From Dyadobacter sp. CY312 (GTDB lineage: Bacteria; Bacteroidota; Bacteroidia; Cytophagales; Spirosomataceae): a DNA stretch of 64,000 bases. The notes beneath the pieces were generated by a model. The model was not told the DNA's origin and ran no database searches. It was given only the letters and a program-made list of their open reading frames with translations. The stretch covers positions 240,898-304,897 of the forward strand of contig NZ_JAJUXG010000014.1 in the NCBI RefSeq assembly GCF_021390535.1, in the 5' to 3' direction. Below, piece after piece: positions 7,541 through 16,554 of the stretch (positions are counted from its first letter, which is position 1; every line of letters starts with the position of its first letter). The translations under genes were made by a program, and so were the position numbers.

Positions 7541-8849
7541 AGCTAGCGCTGGTTGTTCTGCGGTGTCTTGATCGTTGTTCGGAGCGTTTCAATTGCAGCA
7601 GGTAACGCGGCAAGACATGGTGGGGGTGAATCATCCGTACGTAGAGCCTGCTCATTTCACAGGCGACCGATTCCCAGGTAAAGTTTTCATTCACCCAATG
7701 CAATGCATTTTCGCAAAGCAGCCGGTATTTGTCAGGACAGGATATTCCTTCGCGCACGGCACCAGCAAGGGCCTGCGGATCATGCGGCGGAACCAGAAAA
7801 CCTGTTTCACGATGCCGGACCGTGTATTTAATACCTCCCACATTTGCTCCGATCACCGGCGTGCCGCAAGCCATGGCCTCCAAAGGAGTAATGCCAAATG
7901 GTTCATACCAGGGAGTTGAAATGAAAAAGTCCGCCGCCTGGTAGTAATATTTCAATTGCTCACGATCACGCCGACCGGTGAATTCAACGAGATCGGTAAC
8001 GCCCGATTCGTCAGCAACTTCCCAAAGTCGTTTAAGCTCACTATCATTTTCAAAATCAGGAACATCAGAACATCCGCCCACAACCAGCAACCGTAGCCTG
8101 GGGATGTCTTTTAGATATTTTAATGATCTGATTACGTTGTCAATACCTTTTCGTGGCACCATCCGTCCAAGCTGCAATAATACCGTTTCGCGCTGCGCCA
8201 AGCCTAGTTTGCGTCGTGCTTCTGCCTTTGCATGCGGGTAAAATTCTTCCGCACTGAAACCGCAGGGTATAATCGTTATTTTTTCAGCATCGGCCTGATA
8301 ATGTTCGATCAGATCCTGCTTGTCCTGTGGGCATTCTGCGATAATGCTATCGGCGTCATCCACAATCATTTGCTCAATATCCAGTCGTGCAGCCGGGAAT
8401 GCGTCCTTATCTTTTTGATGCAACATCCTGATTTTGCCCAGAGCATGAAAAGTGATAACATATGGAATACCCAGCTGCATTTTGATACGTGAAGCCACCA
8501 ATCCTGACATGAAAAAGTTGGCATGTACCAGATCATAATGAGTTCCGGATTCGACTATAAAATGCAGCATCACATTCGTGAATTCATCCATGTAATCAAG
8601 CAAAAGCTCCTTCGGAACTTCGTCGGCAGGACCGGCTTGAATGTGAACAACACGAATGTCGAGAAGCCAGTTTACGATGCGCGGCTGGTCGTGCCGGTCC
8701 ATTCTTGTGAAAATATCAATGGTATAACCCTGTTTGGCAAGTGCTTTACAGATCTCGGCCACATACACATTTTGACCTCCTGCATCTACTCCGCCCAAAA
8801 CGGCCAGTGGAGACGCATGCTCACTAATGAATGCTATTTTCCTTTTCAT
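7527..8849 (-). CDS. Glycosyltransferase family 4
   Basis: A retaining GT-B transferase of family GT4, about 440 residues. Seen: the N-terminal glycine-rich loop ISEHASPLAVLGGVDAGGQN, which resembles sucrose-synthase/MshA-type enzymes, LVHANFFMSGLVASRI, and the C-terminal donor site with EPFGITPLEAMACGTPVIG and GGIKYTV. The frame is open to 8984, but the ATG at 8849 (MKRKIAFISEHAS) gives the family start and a 26-nt overlap with the upstream transferase, so I use it. Donor is probably a nucleotide sugar (UDP- or GDP-); acceptor unknown. It is the second gene of the operon. Confidence 0.88.
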   Translation of the reverse strand: MKRKIAFISEHASPLAVLGGVDAGGQNVYVAEICKALAKQGYTIDIFTRMDRHDQPRIVNWLLDIRVVHIQAGPADEVPKELLLDYMDEFTNVMLHFIVESGTHYDLVHANFFMSGLVASRIKMQLGIPYVITFHALGKIRMLHQKDKDAFPAARLDIEQMIVDDADSIIAECPQDKQDLIEHYQADAEKITIIPCGFSAEEFYPHAKAEARRKLGLAQRETVLLQLGRMVPRKGIDNVIRSLKYLKDIPRLRLLVVGGCSDVPDFENDSELKRLWEVADESGVTDLVEFTGRRDREQLKYYYQAADFFISTPWYEPFGITPLEAMACGTPVIGANVGGIKYTVRHRETGFLVPPHDPQALAGAVREGISCPDKYRLLCENALHWVNENFTWESVACEMSRLYVRMIHPHHVLPRYLLQLKRSEQRSRHRRTTSASYVTP

Positions 8850-9828
8850 AATTGTGAAAGTTTCCCTGAACCGTTTGTTGAATAATGTCTTTCCATTCTC
8901 TGGTAAACCGGCCAATATCGAATTTATCAAGTGCAATCTGTCTTGCATTTTCACCCAATGCTTTCGCCAGCGCAGGATCTTCAATCAGCTTTTGCATGTT
9001 GTCGATCAGTTTGGAAATATTGGTATCAATAAATCCCGATTCACCGTTTTTGATCACAGTGACATACTCCGTGGTGGCCAGCGCAACCACGGGCATACCC
9101 GTAAGCATGGCTTCGCACACGGCCAGACCAAAACTGGTATGTCGGATGGGATTGAAGAAAAAGCGGTAGTGGCTGATAAACTCGGGCAATTGCGGATTGA
9201 GCACCTCTCCCAGCCCGCCGGACTGCAATGTTCCCATACCCACCAGATCCAGCGGAACGTGTTTTCGTACTTCGTCAAAAACGTCCCAGCCGGTAATTCT
9301 TCCCCGCTGTTCAATGTGGTTGATCACAACAATACCTCTCGGAATATCGCCCTGATAGGCCACCAGAGGAATGCAAACACCATGTTCGATCACATGAATA
9401 TTCCTGATCGCACCATTATCCCACATCAGTTTGTTGAAATGCGTGACATGTACCATAGTGACGGCCGGATCGGTCATCACATGAAGTGAATTTGTCGGGT
9501 GCCTTTCGGGTGTATTGTGCTCTACGTACACACGCGGGAGTTGCTTTTGCCAGTCGGCCAGAATATCGTGCTGATCAATCAGGTAATTCCGCTCCGATTG
9601 GAAAAGTATACAGTCGAACTCTGCATTCCTTACCTCCTCAGCGGGTATTTCGATCACGTTCGGACCAAATGGAAAGGTTTCTCCTCGACCAAAATAACCC
9701 TCGGATTTTTCTCTTTTTACCGGGATAAAAATGTCATAATCACCTTGCGACAGGTAGTACAGATAACTTCCATGTACGTGCCAGGTCAGTATTTTAAGCC
9801 GAGGTTTTTCGTTGCGATTTACATTCAT
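8824..9828 (-). CDS. Glycosyltransferase (GT4-like, group 1)
   Basis: A GT-B type transferase of about 334 residues. Seen: the N-terminal WHVHGSYLYYLSQGDYDIFIP, the central RVYVEHNTPERHPTNSLH, and a C-terminal donor site with NPIRHTSFGLAVCEAMLTG, MPVVALATTEYV and NGESGFIDTN. The frame is open to 9885; ATG 9828 (MNVNRNEKPRLKILTWHVHG) is chosen because a TGGCAT promoter-like motif at 9880 would otherwise overlap the coding region. It is the first gene of the minus-strand operon GT4-GT4-GmhB-GT9. Acceptor unknown. Confidence 0.83.
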   Translation of the reverse strand: MNVNRNEKPRLKILTWHVHGSYLYYLSQGDYDIFIPVKREKSEGYFGRGETFPFGPNVIEIPAEEVRNAEFDCILFQSERNYLIDQHDILADWQKQLPRVYVEHNTPERHPTNSLHVMTDPAVTMVHVTHFNKLMWDNGAIRNIHVIEHGVCIPLVAYQGDIPRGIVVINHIEQRGRITGWDVFDEVRKHVPLDLVGMGTLQSGGLGEVLNPQLPEFISHYRFFFNPIRHTSFGLAVCEAMLTGMPVVALATTEYVTVIKNGESGFIDTNISKLIDNMQKLIEDPALAKALGENARQIALDKFDIGRFTREWKDIIQQTVQGNFHNYEKENSIH

Positions 9829-9852
9829 AATTTTCCACATTTGCGCTGAACA

Positions 9853-9880
9853 GACGCGCACTTGTAAAAAAAATATGCCA
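9853..9880 (-). promoter_or_regulatory. Sigma-54-like TGGCA-N7-TT motif, glycan operon (left)
   Basis: Minus-strand TGGCATATTTTTTTTACA, with its first T at 9880, 52 nt before ATG 9828. It has the -24-like half and the T-run but no -12 GC. The opposite operon has the same motif at 10149. Confidence 0.65.
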
Positions 9881-10148
9881 TACATACAGAAACGCTCTCC
9901 TGATTACCAGACTTTTACGGTTATTTATTGAAAAGAATATGGAAACGTCTCTATCTCAGCGCATAGCCCATTTTTTTTTGGTCTAATTATGAAAGAGAAA
10001 ATACCCAAAAGCTACACGAGATGATTTGGTGGCCAAAAATATTTCAATATCCCATATCCCGGTTTTTAAGATCTTTTTCACTATATGTAAACGCCCTCTC
10101 ATTCACATCCCGTTTTAATAAAACTCCCATGTGGATCTAATCTGCGAC

Positions 10149-10176
10149 TGGCATGATACTTGTGTAACTGCACGCC
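10149..10176 (+). promoter_or_regulatory. Sigma-54-like TGGCA-N7-TT motif, glycan operon (right)
   Basis: TGGCATGATACTTGTGTA begins at 10149, 52 nt before ATG 10201. It is one of six divergent motif pairs. The region 9886-10148 between the two promoters (about 260 nt) holds no recognisable gene. Confidence 0.6.
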
Positions 10177-10200
10177 TGCAATTCAAACAGATACTCGCTT

Positions 10201-11917
10201 ATGTACATCCTGGGAATAAACGCCGCGTTTCACGATACCGCTGCTGCTTTGGTCAAAGACGGAAAAATTATCGCTGCCGCCGAAGAAGAAAGATTTACGC
10301 ACATCAAACATGGAAAGCGGCCGGTCCCATTTTCAACCTGGGAACTTCCTTTTCACGCGATTGATTACTGCCTGAAAACGGCGGGCATCACATTGAAGGA
10401 CGTGGACAGGATCGCTTATTCATTTGCTCCGGATGGAGTGCAGGAATCTACTATTTTTGAGGAAGCACTTTTCGAAGAATCTGATACCGCTATCGCCGTT
10501 GGTGCGCGTAACAGCTGGGATACACTTTTTCTCAATTACATACGAAAAGCGCCTGATCAACTTCGGGACGGTTATCCGCATCATTTGCAAAAACGATTTG
10601 TGAATGCCGGTAACGTTGCTAACAAATGGGAATTTGTAAACCATCACATTGCGCATGCTGCAAGTGCATTTTTTCCTTCGCCATTCACCAAAGCTGCCGT
10701 GCTGACGCTTGATGGTCGCGGAGAACTGGCCACTACCGGATATTTCATTGGAGATACAAACGAGCTGAAACAAATTGACGCTGTGAACATGCCTCATTCG
10801 CTGGGCATGCTGTATGAAAAAATAACGACATACCTCGGTTTTCTGCATTCGTCGGATGAATATAAAGTAATGGCGCTCGCATCTTACGGCAAGCCCGTTT
10901 ACCTGGAAGATTTCCGGTCCGTGATACATGTTGCAAACGATGGACAATACACCATTGACGATTTTGATCCGGCTGCGTTTTGGGGGCCGGGCAGAACAAA
11001 GGACGATCCGTTTGACGCGCTTCATTTCGACATTGCGCATTCGTTACAGAAAGCTTTGGAAGAAACCGTATTGAAACTGGTTCACTGGCTGTATGATCAA
11101 ACCCACGCAGAAAACCTGTGCATGGCGGGTGGTGTCGCGCTAAACTGTGTGATGAATGCCGTCATTCGTGACCATGGGCCTTTTAAAAATGTATGGGTTC
11201 AACCGGCAGCAGGTGATTCCGGCACAGCACTTGGTGCAGCACAATGGATTGATGTACAACAAAATGCACTGAATCCGGATCAGCGATATACTTCCCCGAT
11301 GGAGCACGTTTACTGGGGACCTGAGTACACCGACGGGGAAATAGAAAAGTTTATGATTTGGGCCAAAAATGCCATACAAACGACTTTACAATGTGGCAAA
11401 GGAAACAGCCGCAATTCTTGCTCAAGACAAGATCATTGCCTGGTACCAGGGGCGGATGGAATTTGGTCCGCGTTCGCTTGGATCAAGGTCCATTCTGGCA
11501 TCGCCGATTCACCCGGACATGCAGGCGAGACTCAATGATATCAAGGACCGGGAGGATTTTCGTCCGGTTGCTCCGGTAGCGTTGGAAGAAGATGTTTCCG
11601 ACTGGTTTGAAAATGCAGGCGTATCGCCGTTTATGCTTTTTGTTTTTCCGGTTAAAGACGAAAAGGCGAACGAAATTCCAGCTGTACGACATACGGATGG
11701 CACTGCCCGTGTGCAGACGATCAACAAGGATCAGCACCCTTTATACCACGAATTGATCAAAGAATTTAAAGCAATTACCGGCGTTCCGGTTCTTGTCAAT
11801 ACTTCTTTCAATACCCGTGGAGAACCGATTGTGTGCTCACCGCGCGACGCCATTGAATGTTTCTGGACTTCACCATTTGATGCATTGATCATTAATTCAT
11901 TCATTCTTCAAAAGTGA
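10201..11917 (+). pseudogene. Carbamoyltransferase (NodU/TobZ type), frameshifted
   Basis: A carbamoyltransferase that would transfer carbamoyl from carbamoyl phosphate via carbamoyl-AMP to a sugar hydroxyl. The N-terminal Kae1-like domain starts at ATG 10201 (MYILGINAAFHDTAAALV) with HHIAHAASAFFPSPF, LTLDGRGE and CMAGGVALNCVMNA; the C-terminal YrdC-like domain (WYQGRMEFGPRSLGSRSIL, VNTSFNTRGEPIVCSPRDA) is in another frame and ends at 11917. The switch falls at an A5 run (11365-11369): with four A the sentence WAK-MPYKRLYNVAKETA is continuous. So a one-base insertion splits an otherwise perfect gene of about 570 codons. The downstream GT2 start (ATG 11917) overlaps its TGA. It may be a real lesion, a switchable tract or an assembly error. 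Confidence 0.88.
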
Positions 11918-12903
11918 TGCATCCGCCAAAACTGAGTATTGTAATTCCGACCTACCGGCGCGTAACATTGCTGCGCCGAGTATTGGAAGCTATCCAGGCT
12001 CAAACATTTCCTTTACAAGATTATGAAGTGATCATCGTGTCCGACGGGCCGGATGAACTGACGGAAGCTCTGGCAAAGGAAATGATGCAAAACGATTTTG
12101 GCCCTCACACCCGGTTTTACAGTTTACCAAAAAAGCAAGGTCCGGCTGCTGCCAGGAATGCTGGCTGGCGAATGAGTGAAGGTGAATTGATTGTATTTAC
12201 CGATGACGACTGCATTCCTGAATCAGACTGGTTGCAAGCATATCACAACGCTTATAATCTGCATGAGAAAGACTCACCTGTTTGTTTTACCGGAAAAGTA
12301 TATGTTCCCGTTCGCCCATTCCCTACGGATTACGAAAAGAATGTAGCCAACCTGTCAACCGCTGAATTTATTACGGCTAATTGCGCCTGCAACCGCGAAG
12401 CTCTTACAATGGTTAATGGTTTCGATGAAGAATTTCCCATTGCCTGGCGGGAAGATTCCGATTTGCAGTTCAAATTTTTACGTAGCGGCATTTACATTAT
12501 CCATGTGCCCGATGCCATTACATGTCATCCGGTGAGGGAAGCCCATTGGGGCGTGAGCATCACCGATCAGCGGAAAAGCATGTTTAACGCGCTGCTTTTT
12601 AAAAAACATCCGGACCTTTACAAAAAACGAATTTCATCCGGTCCGGTCTGGAGTTATTATCTTATCATTTTTTTGAGCCTTGTCTCCGTTTGTGCATTGC
12701 TGATTGGTGCGACAACGATATTTCTGATCAGCCTGGCAGGTTGGGCTTTATTGATCGCTTCATTCATAGTTCACCGCCTTCGTGGCACCGACAGTTCCTT
12801 TTCTCACCGACTCGAAATGGTGGTAACCTCGCTGGTTATCCCCTACTTATCGGTGTACTGGACGCTTCGTGGTTCGTGGAAGTATAAAGTATTTTTTCTA
12901 TGA
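11917..12903 (+). CDS. Glycosyltransferase family 2, membrane-anchored
   Basis: An inverting GT-A transferase. Seen: LSIVIPTYRRVTLLRRVLEAI at the start, a DxD-like motif in IVFTDDDCIPESDWL (residues about 90-105), an NREALTMVNGFDEEFPIAWREDSDL catalytic region, and two hydrophobic segments near the C-terminus (residues about 245-290, SYYLIIFLSLVSVCALL and ISLAGWALLIASFIV). ATG 11917 overlaps the carbamoyltransferase stop (TGATG). It probably adds a sugar to a lipid-linked glycan at the inner face of the cytoplasmic membrane. Its 3' end overlaps the next gene in an ATGA arrangement, showing translational coupling. Confidence 0.87.
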   Translation: MHPPKLSIVIPTYRRVTLLRRVLEAIQAQTFPLQDYEVIIVSDGPDELTEALAKEMMQNDFGPHTRFYSLPKKQGPAAARNAGWRMSEGELIVFTDDDCIPESDWLQAYHNAYNLHEKDSPVCFTGKVYVPVRPFPTDYEKNVANLSTAEFITANCACNREALTMVNGFDEEFPIAWREDSDLQFKFLRSGIYIIHVPDAITCHPVREAHWGVSITDQRKSMFNALLFKKHPDLYKKRISSGPVWSYYLIIFLSLVSVCALLIGATTIFLISLAGWALLIASFIVHRLRGTDSSFSHRLEMVVTSLVIPYLSVYWTLRGSWKYKVFFL

Positions 12904-13904
12904 AATTTTCTCCTGTAACAACCCGACGGATTGCCATTTTCAGAGCATTACAACTGGGTGACATGCTGTGCGCTGTACCTGCGTTCAGGGCATTGCGGGC
13001 TGCTTATCCAGACGCGGAAATTACATTGTTAGGATTGCCGTGGGCAGCTTCCTTTTGCAGTCGGTTTTCGATGTATATAAACCGTTTCATTCATTTTCCC
13101 GGATTTCCCGGATTGCCTGAACAACCATTTAACGAAGTTGAATGGGCAAAATTCGTGAGGCAAATGCGATCTGAAAAATTTGACCTGATATTGCAGATGC
13201 AGGGAAACGGAAACATCGTAAACGCCATGCTGGAAGATTTGCAGGCGGGTTCGGTTGCAGGCTTTCATTCAGAAGGAAATTACCGGAATGACGACCTGTT
13301 TCTTGAATATCCAACAGGAATATCTGAAATAGACAGGCATTTACGACTGATTTCACACCTAGGCATTCCAGTGCTTGGTAATGAACTTGAATATCCCATT
13401 ATGGATATTGAAAAGGAGAATTTATATAGCAAACATCCATTTCTACTTGATGGGGATTGTGTGTGCGTGCATCCGGGATCACGCGGTGCATGGAGACAAT
13501 GGCCGCCATCGCACTTTGCACTTCTGGCCGATTATTGCGCGGGCATGGGTTTCAAGGTGGTCGTTACCGGAACTTATGAAGAAGCTTCACTTACAAATCA
13601 TGTAATTGGATTGATGAAATACCCTGCGATTGATCTCACCGGGCAAACGAATTTAGGCGAAATTGGTCAGCTTATTAAGACGGCAAGTTTGCTGATCAGC
13701 AATTGTACAGGCGTCTCCCATATCGCCTCTGCCGTACGCACGCCAAGTATTGTCATCAGCATGGACGGTGAACCGGAACGTTGGGGACCGCTGAATACGG
13801 ATTTGCATAAGACAATAGACTGGACTGTGGAGCAGGATTTTGAGCAGGTACTATCATTGACGCAGCATTTACTGGGCTTAAAGGGGATGGCAATTTGTAG
13901 TTAA
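12900..13904 (+). CDS. Glycosyltransferase family 9
   Basis: The second GT9 (heptosyltransferase-like) enzyme of the region, 334 residues. Seen: RRIAIFRALQLGDMLCAVPAF at the start, VCVHPGSRGAWRQWPPSHF in the middle and LLISNCTGVSHIASAVRTP near the end; these are the three usual GT9 patches. It is the last gene of the plus-strand operon, coupled by ATGA to the GT2 gene. Together with the GT9 and GmhB-like genes of the opposite operon it points to a glycan containing heptose or a related sugar. It is followed by about 200 nt without a gene. Confidence 0.88.
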   Translation: MKFSPVTTRRIAIFRALQLGDMLCAVPAFRALRAAYPDAEITLLGLPWAASFCSRFSMYINRFIHFPGFPGLPEQPFNEVEWAKFVRQMRSEKFDLILQMQGNGNIVNAMLEDLQAGSVAGFHSEGNYRNDDLFLEYPTGISEIDRHLRLISHLGIPVLGNELEYPIMDIEKENLYSKHPFLLDGDCVCVHPGSRGAWRQWPPSHFALLADYCAGMGFKVVVTGTYEEASLTNHVIGLMKYPAIDLTGQTNLGEIGQLIKTASLLISNCTGVSHIASAVRTPSIVISMDGEPERWGPLNTDLHKTIDWTVEQDFEQVLSLTQHLLGLKGMAICS

Positions 13905-14104
13905 AATTGATAGCAATAATTTGATTAATCTTTATAGTACTTAAAAATACAAAAACAATACTTGGACATTATGAGGCAAATTTTCTACTGTCACATAAAA
14001 CTATTATTCACTCCAACGAGAATTGGATTTGAATGTGTAACGTTTAATCAGAATATAAGTGAAAACCAGCCCTGATTGTCTAAATCCGCCAAATTGACAA
14101 TGTC

Positions 14105-14132
14105 AGGCACAACTTTTTAGAATATTTTCCGT
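14105..14132 (+). promoter_or_regulatory. Sigma-54-like motif before the double-REC gene
   Basis: AGGCACAACTTTTTAGAA begins at 14105, 60 nt before ATG 14165. The first base is A in place of T, the rest agrees with the other sites. The gap 13905-14104 shows no other feature. Confidence 0.5.
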
Positions 14133-14164
14133 GTACATCACTCCACGTTAAATATGTGTATTTA

Positions 14165-15001
14165 ATGAAAACGATCTACCCGGCAGATGACGACAAGGAT
14201 GACCGGATGTTTATTCGAATGGCAATGGAACAGGAAATCTCCGATGTGCGGATTTTGGAACTTAGCTCCGGAGACTTGCTTATTGATGCATTAGAGCAGG
14301 AAAAAGCAACTAACACACCGGCAGTCATCATCATGGACATGAACATGCCACGTATGAATGGCCTTGAAACACTTTCTTACTTAAAATCAAATACGTCATA
14401 CAAACACATTCCGGTGGTGATGTTATCTACCACCTCTGACGAATATTTGGTCCGGGATTCTTACAATCGTGGGGTAAACGCATTTATTGAAAAACCGATT
14501 TTCCATCAGGATTTTGCGCGCCTTGTACAGGCTATCGATGTCTGTTTTTTGAATGCAAGCCACCCGGCAGAAAATTCACCTCAACAGTTAAAACGATCAG
14601 GAGGTATCATTATCATCGAAGATGACGAAGATCAGCTTTACTTTCTTAGGCTGGCCATTCGTGAAAGTATGCCGTTTACTAACATTTATGAATACACCCA
14701 TATTCGCGATGTTTTGCTTGACATCAGTCATCATTGGTCAAAATTTACTCCGCCCCCAAAATTAATTCTTATGGATCTATACCTGCCAACCAGTAATAAA
14801 GGTCTTGATCTATTGATACAAATTCAACAGCTATTGGTTTTGAAAGGTATGGGCTCATTGCCGGTGGTGGTGTTTACCAATTCAGAAGATCCTGACGATA
14901 TGAAGGCAAGCTATGCTTCCAACGCCAACACTTTCATGACTAAAAATAGTAATATGATGCACTGGAAAAATGATTTCAAAAATCTTCACCGCTTTTGGTA
15001 G
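14165..15001 (+). CDS. Double receiver-domain (REC-REC) response regulator
   Basis: Two CheY-like receiver domains in tandem and no output domain, about 278 residues. REC1 (residues about 3-125) has the acidic pair in YPADDDKDD, the phospho-acceptor Asp in IIMDMNMPRMNG, Thr/Ser in VMLSTTSD and Lys-Pro in FIEKPIF. REC2 (about 150-278) has IIEDDEDQ, Asp in LMDLYLPTSNKG, VVFTNSED and a Lys in FMTKNSN without the usual Pro. Such proteins work as phosphate relays or sinks in multi-step systems. The ATG at 14165 is preferred to a GTG at 14156. It is followed after 51 nt by a single REC gene on the same strand; a histidine kinase partner is not adjacent. Confidence 0.85.
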   Translation: MKTIYPADDDKDDRMFIRMAMEQEISDVRILELSSGDLLIDALEQEKATNTPAVIIMDMNMPRMNGLETLSYLKSNTSYKHIPVVMLSTTSDEYLVRDSYNRGVNAFIEKPIFHQDFARLVQAIDVCFLNASHPAENSPQQLKRSGGIIIIEDDEDQLYFLRLAIRESMPFTNIYEYTHIRDVLLDISHHWSKFTPPPKLILMDLYLPTSNKGLDLLIQIQQLLVLKGMGSLPVVVFTNSEDPDDMKASYASNANTFMTKNSNMMHWKNDFKNLHRFW

Positions 15002-15052
15002 AATACTGTTTTGTTTAAATAAAATTGTTAAAACCGAAAACCTGTTCACAAG

Positions 15053-15571
15053 ATGCAAAAGGAAATTTTCATAGTCGAAGACTCTTCCGATTTCCGTCAA
15101 ATCGTTAGAATGATTTTTACCCGGTTCTTGCCAGACTACCACGTAAGATTTTTTCAGGGTGTGGCAGAACTTTACAAATACATGGTATTACAGTCTGATG
15201 AAAATTACAAAGGCAGAAGACCTGCGTTGATAATTATGGATTTGAAAATGCCAACGATTAATGGATTTGAAGCTGTTAAAATGTTACGTCAGACACCATC
15301 CAATGTCGTTACTCACTGGCAAACTATTCCGGTAGTGATGTTAAGCAGCATGGCCAGCCAGGAAGATATCAACAAATGCTACCAAATTGGCGCTACATCG
15401 TTTTTTATTAAACCCGTCGATTTTGACGAATTAAAACAATTGTTGGTACACATGTGTCACTACTGGGTTGACCACAACAAACTTGCAATAACCTATACCA
15501 ACACTCGTCCGTCAACAGACCGGCAGAAGGATCAGTCTACTGGTGCGGCACCGCATCTGAACTATCAATAA
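15053..15571 (+). CDS. Single-domain (REC-only) response regulator
   Basis: A CheY/Rcp1-like receiver of 172 residues with no DNA-binding domain. Seen: IVEDSSDFRQ (acidic pocket), Asp in IIMDLKMPTINGFE, Ser in VVMLSSMAS, Lys-Pro in FFIKPVDF. The last 40 residues are polar and probably disordered. It probably forms an operon with the double-REC gene upstream. Its 3' end overlaps the 3' end of the convergent gene 15537-15950 by 35 bp, so a transcript read-through would make antisense RNA to both. Output is presumably by protein-protein contact. Confidence 0.87.
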   Translation: MQKEIFIVEDSSDFRQIVRMIFTRFLPDYHVRFFQGVAELYKYMVLQSDENYKGRRPALIIMDLKMPTINGFEAVKMLRQTPSNVVTHWQTIPVVMLSSMASQEDINKCYQIGATSFFIKPVDFDELKQLLVHMCHYWVDHNKLAITYTNTRPSTDRQKDQSTGAAPHLNYQ

Positions 15572-15950
15572 GTACCAATTGCTTTTCTTCCAGCGACCTG
15601 CGTTTTGAACCTTCAACCATGAAATATATTTTTTTACCAAATGCTTCCAGGTCGGAGGTGTACGGGCGCCGGTCCTGATATTTGTTCGCATCCGAAGGCA
15701 AATATCCGTATTCGGCATTAAACTCCCGGATAAAAACTGTTAAAGCATAATACATACACTCCCACCATTTTACGTCCTCCGCCCGGCTACCCATTCCCTT
15801 CACCTGGGTTCCGATGTAAACGTGCTTTGGAATATGAACACGATAGTTGTACAGTTGACCAGTTTCGAGGTGAAGCATTTTAAATATACCGGAGAAGCCG
15901 ACAGGCAAGCCATCCAGCACAACCCGCGACGAAAATGTAAGTGTTTTCAT
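15537..15950 (-). CDS. Hypothetical protein, 137 aa
   Basis: I do not recognise a family. The ATG at 15950 gives MKTLTFSSRVVLDGLPVGFSG; the frame is open to 16166, but the extra part has no coding look and overlaps a terminator. The protein is cytosolic, with aromatic clusters (KWWECMYYALTVFIREF) and the end QLVLIDSSDAVPHQ. Its last 35 bp overlap the convergent REC gene. The start lies about 90 nt downstream of the hairpin at 16044-16058, so it has its own promoter or weak read-through. Confidence 0.55.
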   Translation of the reverse strand: MKTLTFSSRVVLDGLPVGFSGIFKMLHLETGQLYNYRVHIPKHVYIGTQVKGMGSRAEDVKWWECMYYALTVFIREFNAEYGYLPSDANKYQDRRPYTSDLEAFGKKIYFMVEGSKRRSLEEKQLVLIDSSDAVPHQ

Positions 15951-16040
15951 TAGATGGACGATGAGTATTGTATTCAGATAGAAAATTTTCGATGAGGATT
16001 TTACAATAAATGCATGCCAGAAATCACAATAAAAAACAAA

Positions 16041-16064
16041 AAAGCGACTTTCGGTCGCCTTTTT
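16041..16064 (-). terminator. Intrinsic terminator of the lipoprotein gene
   Basis: GCGAC (16044-16048) and GTCGC (16054-16058) with a 5-nt loop, flanked by A-rich sequence on the left and T-rich on the right. Read on the minus strand it is followed by a long T-tract, 40 nt after the lipoprotein stop codon. It can also act in the other direction. Confidence 0.75.
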
Positions 16065-16101
16065 GTCATGAATGATACTTTCTATAATACTATTATCAGA
16101 G

Positions 16102-16407
16102 TTACTGACTTTGATGCTTATTAGGCTTATCCTTAGAAGATCCTTTTGTGGTTGTGTCAATATCATGTTTTGTTCTTGTAGAATCGCTGTTCAGATTCGA
16201 TTGATTTGAAGGATAACCTGACACTTCATTCTGATTATCTTCCCCAACACCCATTGCTTTTCTGCTGTCTGCTCCCGAACTGTCGTTCGGTGTAGTCTGC
16301 GATTCCGATCCGCTGCCGCTGGAATTTGTTTCAGAACCTTCTTTCATTCCGCACGACAGCAGAACGACTACCGAAAATGCGAGTATTATATTTTTAAGAT
16401 TTTTCAT
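16102..16407 (-). CDS. Small predicted lipoprotein, 101 aa
   Basis: A secreted lipoprotein with a clear signal peptide MKNLKNIILAFSVVVLLSCG whose lipobox LLSC places the lipidated Cys at residue 19. The mature part is short, Ser/Asn/Gly-rich and charged (ETNSSGSGSESQTTPNDSS), typical of a disordered surface tether, and has no known domain. It has its own TGGCA-like promoter motif 46 nt upstream and a terminator downstream, so it is a one-gene unit. It resembles the broken small lipoprotein at 27844-28070 in general style. Function unknown. Confidence 0.75.
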   Translation of the reverse strand: MKNLKNIILAFSVVVLLSCGMKEGSETNSSGSGSESQTTPNDSSGADSRKAMGVGEDNQNEVSGYPSNQSNLNSDSTRTKHDIDTTTKGSSKDKPNKHQSQ

Positions 16408-16425
16408 GTTATAGATTCGTTAAGT

Positions 16426-16453
16426 TGGCTCGTAGGGCCAAAGAATTGTGCCT
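16426..16453 (-). promoter_or_regulatory. Sigma-54-like motif before the small lipoprotein
   Basis: Minus-strand AGGCACAATTCTTTGGCC with its first base at 16453, 46 nt from ATG 16407. The first base is A instead of T. Confidence 0.5.
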
Positions 16454-16503
16454 GCATAATAAATAAATTCCAATTGAAAATACCTTAGGTATCTAATCGC
16501 AAC

Positions 16504-16531
16504 ACGGAGCGCCTGTCTGGTAGCGCTCCGT
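16504..16531 (-). terminator. Hairpin after the DUF4142 gene
   Basis: ACGGAGCGC (16504-16512) pairs perfectly with GCGCTCCGT (16523-16531), loop 10 nt, 24 nt after the stop of the DUF4142 gene. No strong U-tract follows on the minus strand. Confidence 0.6.
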
Positions 16532-16554
16532 ATTATCATTCATTATCCTCCCAA

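Noticed and set aside
8827..9489. 220-codon open frame on the plus strand
   Set aside because: Lies fully antisense to a clear glycosyltransferase; Cys/His/Arg-rich composition and no family.
11365..11369. Programmed ribosomal frameshift in the carbamoyltransferase
   Set aside because: A lone A5 run without a typical slippery heptamer context or a clear downstream stimulator; an indel is simpler.
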